Assembly: GCF_024701975.1 (NCBI RefSeq)
Contig: NZ_JANLNM010000003.1
Span: forward strand, 186,001-250,000
From: Variovorax sp. ZS18.2.2
Lineage (GTDB): Bacteria > Pseudomonadota > Gammaproteobacteria > Burkholderiales > Burkholderiaceae_C
Direction: 5' to 3'
Length of the DNA: 64,000 nucleotides
The notes beneath the pieces were generated by a model that was given only the letters and a program-made list of their open reading frames with translations, was not told where the DNA came from and did not search any database. Position numbers and translations under genes: made by a program. Of this stretch, positions 16,474 through 23,272 are shown one piece after another (the first letter of the stretch is position 1; each line of letters starts with the position of its first letter).

Positions 16474-16965
16474 TCAGCGCGCGAGCGGCTTCACGTACAG
16501 GATGGTCGTGAAGCCGCTGTGCCATTCGAGATCGGGATAACGGTCGGCCTCGCGGTAGCCGAGCGCGAGATAGAAGCCCTGGCTCTGCGTGTTGAAGGTG
16601 TCGGTTTCGAGCCGCACAAGTTCGACGCCGCTGGCCCGCATGCCGTCTTCGGCAAAGGCCATGAGCGCACGCGCGATGCCCTTGCGCTGGTGCGTTGCAG
16701 GCACGTGCAGCGCGTGGACGAAGTCGTGTTCCCAATGGACCATGCCGACCACCTCGCCGTCGATCTCCGCGACGAAGAACGCGGGCCCCATCTCGTCGAT
16801 GTAGCCGACGGGCTCGCCGCTCTCGCGATAGACCGCCAGAGCCTCCGGCGTGAGCTGCGGCAGCCACGTGCCCGCGAAGGTGTCGTCGAGGATGGCCTTG
16901 ACCGCATCGAAGTCGTCGAGGCGCCAGGGTCGGATGGTGATCGTCGGAGTGTTGTCGTCTTGCAT
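16474..16965 (-). CDS. GNAT-family N-acetyltransferase
   Basis: A 163 aa acetyl-CoA-dependent acetyltransferase. The central beta-bulge region reads LHVPATHQRKGIARAL, the motif A acetyl-CoA pyrophosphate loop (Q/R-x-x-G-x-A), near residues 87-101. FYLALGYREADRY near the end matches motif B. The acceptor substrate cannot be assigned. It is followed by the OsmC gene on the same strand. Confidence 0.87.
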   Translation of the reverse strand: MQDDNTPTITIRPWRLDDFDAVKAILDDTFAGTWLPQLTPEALAVYRESGEPVGYIDEMGPAFFVAEIDGEVVGMVHWEHDFVHALHVPATHQRKGIARALMAFAEDGMRASGVELVRLETDTFNTQSQGFYLALGYREADRYPDLEWHSGFTTILYVKPLAR

Positions 16966-16990
16966 GCCGGCGAAATGGTAGCCGCGGCGC

Positions 16991-17458
16991 TCAACGGTCG
17001 ACGGCGAGCACCAGCGTTTCCTTGATCTCTTCCATCACCACATAGCTGTGCGATTCGGCCGCCACCGGCAACTTCTTGAGGATGTCGCCGAGCAGGTGGC
17101 GGTATTCGCTCATGCCGCTCAGACGCGCCTTCACGAGGTAGTCGAAGCTGCCCGAGACCAGATGGCATTCGAGCACCTCGGGCATGTGCAGCAGCTCCTG
17201 CCTGACCTTGTCGAACACATCGCCCGACTTGGCCGAGAGCTTGATCTCCACGAACACCAGGAGCGTCTTGCCCAGCGCCTCGGGCGACACGCGCGCGTGG
17301 TAGCCGGTGATGACGCCATCGCGCTCCATGCGCTTGACGCGCTCGGCGCAGGGCGAGGCGGAAAGGCCGATGTGCTCGGCCAGTTCGGTCATCGAGACAC
17401 GGCCCTGGCGCTGCAACAGGTCGAGGATCTTGCGGTCGATTCGGTCGAGTTCCGGCAT
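16991..17458 (-). CDS. Lrp/AsnC-family regulator, probable regulator of dadA
   Basis: A 155 aa regulator with an N-terminal helix-turn-helix (DRIDRKILDLLQRQGR, then ELAEHIGLSASPCAERVKRME) and a C-terminal RAM ligand-binding domain (LVFVEIKL to the end). Lrp-type proteins beside D-amino acid dehydrogenase genes commonly sense alanine or leucine and regulate dadA. This one is divergent from dadA, with 128 bases between their starts that hold several inverted repeats, so the same role is likely by context. Confidence 0.9.
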   Translation of the reverse strand: MPELDRIDRKILDLLQRQGRVSMTELAEHIGLSASPCAERVKRMERDGVITGYHARVSPEALGKTLLVFVEIKLSAKSGDVFDKVRQELLHMPEVLECHLVSGSFDYLVKARLSGMSEYRHLLGDILKKLPVAAESHSYVVMEEIKETLVLAVDR

Positions 17459-17493
17459 TTCACTTCGCAGCTTGCATTGGATGATTTTCGGCA

Positions 17494-17567
17494 GTGAATT
17501 TCACCGCCAAACACTGAAAAACAATGGAATCCACTGCATTGTGCACTTTAGATTCCATGGATTCCAT
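17494..17567. promoter_or_regulatory. Inverted-repeat cluster in the lrp-dadA intergenic region
   Basis: Two groups are visible: the palindrome GTGAATTTCAC (17494-17504), and TGGAATC (17525-17531) facing GATTCCATGGATTCCA (17551-17566), which itself is two ATTCCA copies. Lrp/AsnC octamers bind several such A/T-rich sites across a divergent promoter. The position between the regulator and dadA supports an operator role; which site is bound is not determined. Confidence 0.5.
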
Positions 17568-17586
17568 ACGAATCAGCAGATACACC

Positions 17587-18888
17587 ATGAAAGTCATCAT
17601 TCTGGGCGGCGGCGTGATCGGCACCACCACGGCTTACTACCTCGCGCGCTCCGGCGCCGACGTGACACTGCTCGACCGGCAGTCCGGTCCGGCTGAAGAA
17701 ACCAGCTTCGGCAACGCCGGGCAGGTGTCACCGGGCTACTCCACGCCGTGGGCCGCGCCGGGCATTCCGCTGAAGGCGATCAAGTGGATGTTCAAGAAGC
17801 ACGCGCCGCTGTCGATCCGCCCCGACGGCACGCTGTTCCAGCTGCGCTGGATGGCCGCGATGCTGCGCAACTGCTCGCCCGAGCGCTACGCGGTCAACAA
17901 GGAACGCATGATGCGCGTGGCCGAATACAGCCGCGGCTGCCTGCAGCAACTGCGCGCCGACACGGGCCTCGCGTACGAGCACCGCACCGGCGGCACGCTG
18001 CAACTCTTTCGCACGCAGGCGCAGCTCGACGCGGTGCAGCGCGACATCGCGGTGCTCGAGGAATGCGGCGTGCCCTACGAGCTGCTCGACCGCGATGCTC
18101 TCGCCGGCATCGAGCCCGCGCTGGCCGGCGCGCGCGACCGCCTCACCGGCGGCCTGCGCCTGCCCAACGACGAGACCGGCGACTGCCACCTCTTCACCCG
18201 CGGCCTCGCCGACATCGCGCGCGGCCTGGGCGTGGACTTCCGTTTCGGCCAGGCCATCGACGGCCTGGAAACCGACGGCGGCCGCATCACCGGCGTGCGC
18301 ACCACCACCGGCAAGATCCTCACGGCCGACCGCTACGTGATGGCCTTCGGCAGCTACTCGCGCGCCGCCATCGCCTCGCTGGGCCTCGACATTCCCGTGT
18401 ACCCCGTCAAGGGCTACTCGCTCACCGTACCGCTGCTCGACGAATCGCTCGCGCCGCAATCGACGGTGCTCGACGAGACCTACAAGGTCGCAGTCACCCG
18501 CTTCGACAACCGCATCCGCGTCGGCGGCATGGCCGAGCTCGGCGGCTTCGACCTGCGGCTGAACCCGGCACGCCGCGCCACGCTCGAGAAAGTGGTGAGC
18601 GACCTGTTCCCGGGCGGCGACCTGCCGAGCGCGACCTTCTGGACGGGCTTGCGCCCGATGACACCCGACAGCACGCCCATCGTCGGCGCCACGCGCTACG
18701 CGAACCTGTTCCTCAACACCGGCCACGGCACGCTCGGCTGGACCATGGCCTGCGGCTCGGGCAAGCTGATCTCGGACATGGTGATGGGCCAGCAGCCGGA
18801 CATCCGCACCGACGGGCTCGGCATGGACCGCTACGAGCAGGCGCCGTCGCGCGGCTCGCACCCGAACCCCGCCACAGCACCGGCCTGA
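17587..18888 (+). CDS. dadA: D-amino acid dehydrogenase small subunit
   Basis: A 433 aa membrane-associated FAD enzyme that oxidises D-amino acids, mainly D-alanine, to the 2-oxo acid and ammonia, passing electrons to the respiratory chain. The dinucleotide motif G-G-G-V-I-G is at the N-terminus ([12 protein letters not shown]). The body reads as DadA throughout, for example [22 protein letters not shown] and, near the end, [18 protein letters not shown] and [16 protein letters not shown]. Length equals that of the E. coli enzyme within one residue. The start is set by the FAD motif; an earlier in-frame ATG at 17524 lies inside the regulatory region. No alanine racemase gene follows. Confidence 0.94.
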   Translation: MKVIILGGGVIGTTTAYYLARSGADVTLLDRQSGPAEETSFGNAGQVSPGYSTPWAAPGIPLKAIKWMFKKHAPLSIRPDGTLFQLRWMAAMLRNCSPERYAVNKERMMRVAEYSRGCLQQLRADTGLAYEHRTGGTLQLFRTQAQLDAVQRDIAVLEECGVPYELLDRDALAGIEPALAGARDRLTGGLRLPNDETGDCHLFTRGLADIARGLGVDFRFGQAIDGLETDGGRITGVRTTTGKILTADRYVMAFGSYSRAAIASLGLDIPVYPVKGYSLTVPLLDESLAPQSTVLDETYKVAVTRFDNRIRVGGMAELGGFDLRLNPARRATLEKVVSDLFPGGDLPSATFWTGLRPMTPDSTPIVGATRYANLFLNTGHGTLGWTMACGSGKLISDMVMGQQPDIRTDGLGMDRYEQAPSRGSHPNPATAPA

Positions 18889-18900
18889 CAGAGCGGGCAC

Positions 18901-19983
18901 TCAGGCCGCCTTGGCGATGGGAATCGTCGCGCTGTTCATGCCGCGATAGACCTCCGCCTCGCCATGCTTCGCAAGCAACTGCATCAGGTGCTTGCGGATC
19001 AGCATGCCGGGCCTGTCCGACTCCATCGAATACTCGACGCCGCGCCGCCGCGTGTCGACCAGCGCATCGGGGTCGGTCGATTCGAGGATGTCCTTGTCCT
19101 CGCGCGTGATCTCCGCGTCGAAGTCGATCAACATCTGCGCCGCGCAGTCGGCTTCGGTGTCGTTGCGAAAGAGCCATTGGCACAGCTGCATGCGCCCGTC
19201 GTCGATGGGCGTGAAGCAGTTGATGATGATGTGGCGCACGCCGCTCGGGTACTCGATGTCGAGCCGGCGCGAGAACGGCAGGAAGTAGGCGTTGCGCATG
19301 TGGCGCGTGGTGATCGCATCGGTCACGCCGCTGATCGCGTGGAACTTGGCCGGGTTGGTCGCCTCGATGACCGTCTCGGCGTAGAAGCCCGATTCGTTTT
19401 CCACCAGCTCGTACTTGCTCGGCTTCGGGCTGGCGGCCACGCCGAAGGTGGCGCGGTGCACGAAGCTGAAGTGCGAGTTGTCGAATGAATTTTCGAGCGC
19501 GCGCATCGGGCTGGTCTGCCACTCCTCGTAGAACTGGAAGATCGTGCGATAGCCCGGGTCGGTGAACTCCGGAATTTCAGGGATGTCGGCGATGGGCTCC
19601 TCGAGCGCCACCCACGCGTAGCCGTAGCGCGCGGTGCAGCGGTATGCGGTCGTGCGGTACTCGGGCGAGATCCTGCGGTCGGCCTCGTACTGCGGAATAC
19701 GGATGACCTGCCCGCTGCGGTCGTAAGTCCAGCCGTGGTAGCCGCACTGGATCGCGCCCTGCCCGCAGGCCTTGCCTTCGCCATCGACGCACCAGCCCTT
19801 CGAGAGCTTCGCGGTGCGATGGCAGCAACGGTCGCGCAACGCCGCAGGCTCGCCGTCGGCATCGAGAAAAAGAACGATGTCTTCGCCCAGCAGCCTGAAA
19901 GGCTTCGGGCCATCGGCCAGTTCGGTGAGCGGCATGACGGCATGCCAGAACTTGCGGAAGACGGGTTGTTGGGTGACGAGCAT
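18901..19983 (-). CDS. Rieske-type aromatic ring-hydroxylating oxygenase, alpha subunit-like
   Basis: A 360 aa oxygenase. The N-terminal Rieske domain has C53-C-H55 and C80-G-Y-H83. The 24 residues between His and Cys are about eight more than usual, with an insert containing VDGEGKACG. The catalytic domain has D168-N-S-H171-FSFV-H176, the mononuclear iron histidines. The protein resembles VanA/PaO-like single-component oxygenases that use a separate reductase; no reductase gene is nearby. AAGGAGT precedes the ATG by 8 bases. The promoter module in front of it also occurs, mirrored, before the ABC receptor gene at 20326, so the two units are probably co-regulated. Confidence 0.87.
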   Translation of the reverse strand: MLVTQQPVFRKFWHAVMPLTELADGPKPFRLLGEDIVLFLDADGEPAALRDRCCHRTAKLSKGWCVDGEGKACGQGAIQCGYHGWTYDRSGQVIRIPQYEADRRISPEYRTTAYRCTARYGYAWVALEEPIADIPEIPEFTDPGYRTIFQFYEEWQTSPMRALENSFDNSHFSFVHRATFGVAASPKPSKYELVENESGFYAETVIEATNPAKFHAISGVTDAITTRHMRNAYFLPFSRRLDIEYPSGVRHIIINCFTPIDDGRMQLCQWLFRNDTEADCAAQMLIDFDAEITREDKDILESTDPDALVDTRRRGVEYSMESDRPGMLIRKHLMQLLAKHGEAEVYRGMNSATIPIAKAA

Positions 19984-20325
19984 GCGTGGACTCCTTCTGT
20001 TGTTGCGCGTGGGTACGAACGAACCTGAAAGAGCAATTTCCTGCCTGGATGCGTGGGGCATCGCGCGGCTGAACGCTTCTACTCTGCGCAACTCGCCTTG
20101 CAAATTGCGCGCCCGGATTGTGCGCGCAGCCCGGGCGGTGCGCCAAGCCCCCGGCCGCAAAGCCCGAGAGAAATCCCTTGGCATGCGTCGTGCATCAGCC
20201 ATCGCAAGAGTAGAAGCGTTCAGCAGCGCACGCACCACCCAGGTGCGCCGCCCGGAAATTGCTCTTGAAGCGCCTTCTGCTTTCCTGCAGGGGATTTCAA
20301 GACCCAAAGATTTCGAGGCCCCACC
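19984..20325. promoter_or_regulatory. Divergent regulatory region with mirror-image promoter modules
   Basis: This 342-base gap holds no gene. Two matching modules face outward. On the left, in the direction of the oxygenase: AGAGTAGAAGCGTTCAG (minus strand of 20069-20085), then 27 bases, then GGAAATTGCTCTT (minus strand of 20029-20041). On the right, in the direction of the ABC receptor: AGAGTAGAAGCGTTCAG (20208-20224), then 30 bases, then GGAAATTGCTCTT (20255-20267). Both elements are identical base for base. The 122 bases between the two 17-mers are not conserved between the arms. The most likely reading is a shared operator/promoter for one regulator controlling both units. Confidence 0.8.
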
Positions 20326-21354
20326 ATGCAACGCCGATCCTTTCTTGCGGCCAGCGCCGCCGCCCTTGCCGCTCCTTCTGTCCTGGCCCAGGGCGGCAAC
20401 AAGCTCACCCCGATCAAGTTCACGCTCGACTTCCGCATCAACGGCCAGACCGCGCCGTACTTCCTCGCGCAAACCAAGGGCTACTACAAAGATGAAGGTC
20501 TCGACGTGACCATCGACACCGGCGCCGGCTCGGTCGCCTCGATCACGCGCATCGCGAGCGGCGTCTACCAGATGGGCCTGGGCGACATCAGCTCACTGGT
20601 CGAATTCAACGCCCAGAATCCCGGCACACCGATGGTGCAGGCCGTGTACCAGTACTACAACCGTGCGCCCTTCGTGATCATCGGCCGCAAGGACCGCGGC
20701 GTGACTGGCGAGTTCAAGAGCCTGCAGGGCAAGAAGGTGGCGGCGGCGGCCGTCGAATCGACCCGCCGCGCCTGGCCGATGGTGGCGCGCAAGCAGGGCA
20801 TGCGCGCCGATGCGTTCCAGTGGCAGACCACCGACTTCAGCGCACGCGACAACGTGATGGTGCGCGGCGACGTCGATGCCGCCACCTACTTTCACGACTC
20901 GGCGATCTCGCTCTTCGCGCGCATGAAGCCCGAGGAGCTCTCGGTGCTGAAGTACGCGGATGCGGGCGTCAACCTCTACGGCAACGCAATCCTCGCGAGC
21001 AGCAACCTCATCGCGCAGAACCCGAAGCTGGTCGCTGCCTTCCTGCGTGCGACCAACCGCGCCATCGTGGAGACCTTTGCCAACCCCGCGCCGAGCATCG
21101 CGGCCATGCGCCAGCGCGAGCCCATCCTCGACGAGAAGATCGAGCTTGAACGCTGGGGCGTCACGGCGCAGTATGTGGGCGCGGCGGACACGCGCAGCCA
21201 CGGCCTCGGCGACATCCGGAAGCTCACGCTGGAGCAACAGGTCGACGAGGTGGCCGATGTCTTCGGACTCAAGGTCAAGCCCGCGGCCGACGCCATCTTC
21301 AACACCTCGATGCTCCCATCGCATAACGAACGCATGATTCCCACCAAGGCATGA
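20326..21354 (+). CDS. NMT1/THI5-like ABC transporter substrate-binding protein
   Basis: A 342 aa periplasmic receptor with an N-terminal signal (MQRRSFLAASAAALAAPSVLA) and the NMT1-like fold: FTLDFRINGQTAPYFLAQTKGYYKDEGLDV is the characteristic opening. Such proteins feed NitT/TauT permeases with sulfonates, nitrate, pyrimidines or aromatic compounds. GAGG lies 7 bases before the ATG. The stop overlaps the next deaminase gene by 4 bases. No permease or ATPase is adjacent; an orphan pair of the same transporter class ends at 1307. The ligand is unknown. Confidence 0.88.
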   Translation: MQRRSFLAASAAALAAPSVLAQGGNKLTPIKFTLDFRINGQTAPYFLAQTKGYYKDEGLDVTIDTGAGSVASITRIASGVYQMGLGDISSLVEFNAQNPGTPMVQAVYQYYNRAPFVIIGRKDRGVTGEFKSLQGKKVAAAAVESTRRAWPMVARKQGMRADAFQWQTTDFSARDNVMVRGDVDAATYFHDSAISLFARMKPEELSVLKYADAGVNLYGNAILASSNLIAQNPKLVAAFLRATNRAIVETFANPAPSIAAMRQREPILDEKIELERWGVTAQYVGAADTRSHGLGDIRKLTLEQQVDEVADVFGLKVKPAADAIFNTSMLPSHNERMIPTKA

Positions 21355-21881
21355 ATTTCAGCAACACAAACAACACCACCTCGCTCCCCGAAGAAACAAC
21401 GCTCGACGAGCGTGACGGGCGGTATCTGCGCAAGGCCATCGGCTGGTCGCACCTCGCGCGCCGCCGTGGCAACCGGCCCTTCGGATCGGTCATCGTCTCC
21501 GCCGACGGCGAGGTGCTGGCCGAGGCCTACAACAACACGGGCGAGACGGGCGACTGCACCGGCCACGCCGAGACGAATGCGATACGCGCGCTGGCCGGCC
21601 GCGGCATCCCGCGCGAAGCGCTCGCGGGCGCCACCCTCTATGCCTCGGGCGAACCCTGCGTGATGTGCGCAGGCGCCATCTTCTGGTCGAACATCGGCCG
21701 CGTGGTGTTCGGCATCGACGCCGAACGCCTGCGCGTGTTCCGCGGCGAGAGGCAGGACCAGCGCGATGCGGAGCTGTCATGCCGCGACGTGTTCCGCGCG
21801 TCGCCGCATCCGATCGAATGCATCGGGCCGGCGCTCTTGGACGAGTCGGCGGCAGCGCACGACGGCGCCTGGAAGGTCTGA
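21351..21881 (+). CDS. Zinc-dependent nucleoside/base deaminase (second paralogue)
   Basis: A 176 aa deaminase of the same superfamily as 1315-1791. The zinc site is intact: H72-A-E74 in GHAETNAI and C103-V-M-C106 in GEPCVMCAG. The segment FWSNIGRVVFG also parallels the first enzyme (YWANIGRVVYG). It is coupled to the ABC receptor gene by an ATGA overlap, which argues that the imported compound or its product is deaminated. The ammonia-releasing chemistry fits with the next gene being a urease accessory gene, but the route is not established. Confidence 0.88.
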   Translation: MNFSNTNNTTSLPEETTLDERDGRYLRKAIGWSHLARRRGNRPFGSVIVSADGEVLAEAYNNTGETGDCTGHAETNAIRALAGRGIPREALAGATLYASGEPCVMCAGAIFWSNIGRVVFGIDAERLRVFRGERQDQRDAELSCRDVFRASPHPIECIGPALLDESAAAHDGAWKV

Positions 21882-21912
21882 GACCGGCGGCATCGCTGGA
21901 TAGACTCGGCGC

Positions 21913-22743
21913 ATGCCCTGGCACGCCCATCTCCACCTCGACTACAAAAAAGAAGCCGACCGCACCGTCGCCCGTTTCCGTCACGACGGGCCGCTGCGCA
22001 TCCTGCAGAGCCTGTACCCCGAAGGCGATGCGATCTGCCACAACGTGCTGGTGCATCCGCCGGGTGGGCTGGTCGGGGGGGACACGCTCGACATCGACAT
22101 CGAAGGCGCGGATGGCAGCCACGGGCTGATCACGACGCCGGGTGCTTCGCGCTTCTATCGCTCCGAAGGCGAACTCGCGTTGCAGCGCACGCGCATCCGG
22201 CTCGCCAAGGGCGCGCGGCTCGAATGGCTGCCGTTGGAAGCCATTTGCTACAGCGGATGCCAGGCTGAGAACCGGCTGTCGATCGAAGTCGAACCGGGCG
22301 CGGAGATGATCGGATGGGACGTGACCGCGCTCGGCTTGCCGAACGCGAACCAGCCGTTCGAGCGGGGTACCTATTTGCAGCACATCGAAGTGCCAGGGGT
22401 GTGGCTGGAGCGGGGGCGTATCGATGCGGCGGATCAGCGGTTGCTGGAAAGTCCGCTGGGCTTTGGTGGGCATCGGTGCATTGCATCGCTGTTCTTCGTG
22501 TCGGGATCGCCGGCGACGCGGGCGAGGCGCGAAGCGCTGCTGGGGCATGCGCGCAGGTTGCTTGAAGCACACGAGCTGTTCGGTAGCGCTGGTGCGACCA
22601 GTCCGCATGCGGAGGTCGTTGTGCTGCGTGTACTGGCGCCTATGGTGGAGCCTGCGATGCAGCTGTTGCGGCAGGTCTGGCTGGCTTGGCGCGCGGAGTT
22701 ATGGCAGTTGCCTGAGGCCACGCCCCGGATCTGGTCGACCTAG
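21913..22743 (+). CDS. ureD: Urease accessory protein UreD
   Basis: A 276 aa UreD/UreH protein, the scaffold that binds apo-urease together with UreF and UreG for nickel insertion. Recognisable blocks are LYPEGDAICHNVLVHPPGGLVGGD and then TPGASRFYRS, the strongly conserved core of the family (about residues 34-80). The length is normal. It follows the deaminase by 31 bases on the same strand. The usual partners ureABCEFG are not in the window: the next genes are the minus-strand type VI module, so the urease cluster appears interrupted or this gene is an orphan. Confidence 0.9.
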   Translation: MPWHAHLHLDYKKEADRTVARFRHDGPLRILQSLYPEGDAICHNVLVHPPGGLVGGDTLDIDIEGADGSHGLITTPGASRFYRSEGELALQRTRIRLAKGARLEWLPLEAICYSGCQAENRLSIEVEPGAEMIGWDVTALGLPNANQPFERGTYLQHIEVPGVWLERGRIDAADQRLLESPLGFGGHRCIASLFFVSGSPATRARREALLGHARRLLEAHELFGSAGATSPHAEVVVLRVLAPMVEPAMQLLRQVWLAWRAELWQLPEATPRIWST

Positions 22744-22752
22744 CGCGTCTTG

Positions 22753-23272
22753 CTAACGCGTGGGCAACTTCAAGACCAAGTCGAGCAAGTTGTCAAAAAC
22801 AGCTTTGCCAGCGCAAGGCCGTTCCTCATACTTCTTTCCGTCCGCCCTCCACACCCCAATGAACTTGTTTCTGCCTTCGCGCACGGTGATTCCATAAGAA
22901 ATGTCGCCGACGGTAAACAGCACTGAATCGACAACCATGCTTTCTCCGTGTGGATTCAAATGCTCACCCCGAAAAAAAATCGACTGGACGCGTGCCTTCG
23001 AAAGATGGAAGCCTCAGCTCAATCGAAGAAGAACGCCCATAGCGGTATTCCAGTCCTGCTCCCGGATCAAGCTCGCGAATGATCGACGGGCCGCAAAGCG
23101 AGGCCACTTTCTTGCTGTGTTTGATTTGGCAAGAAAAATAGGTGACTTCGTCTGCTGCACAGTGAGATGGAGTGATGGCACCAGCCTCGGCGTTGTGCAA
23201 GAGGGTCACGCAAATCGCAATTGCGGCTGCATATCCTGCATAGCGATAGCGCGCTCGTTCCCGATAGGTCAT
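22753..23272 (-). pseudogene. Frameshifted periplasmic protein, probable T6SS immunity gene
   Basis: Read as one gene with a one-base slip, this encodes about 172 aa. The first part (102 codons from 23272) has a signal-like helix (YAAAIAICVTLLHNAEA) and a two-Cys segment (YFSCQIKHSKKVASLCG), and ends VDFFSG-stop just after eight T on the coding strand (22972-22979). With seven T the frame continues DFFRGEHLNPHGES into the second part, which has GDISYGITV and a Cys in RPCAG. The ATG overlaps the effector stop by 4 bases. A small exported protein directly after a cell-wall hydrolase effector is the usual place for its immunity protein; function is inference. The break may be mutation, slippage or a sequencing error. 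Confidence 0.6.
22972..22979. repeat. A8 homopolymer at the immunity-gene frame break
   Basis: Eight A on the plus strand (eight T in the coding strand). The two halves of the open frame join exactly here if one base is removed. Runs of this length are prone to slippage in replication, in transcription and in sequencing. Confidence 0.8.

Noticed and set aside
20240-20267. Sigma-54 promoter (GG and GC near GGAAATTGC).
   Set aside because: The two conserved dinucleotides are five bases apart instead of ten, so the -24/-12 spacing is not met.
22753-22959. An independent 68-codon gene with TTG start.
   Set aside because: Its first codons lie directly after the frame break and continue the sense of the upstream frame when one base is removed from the A8 run, so it is the second half of one gene.
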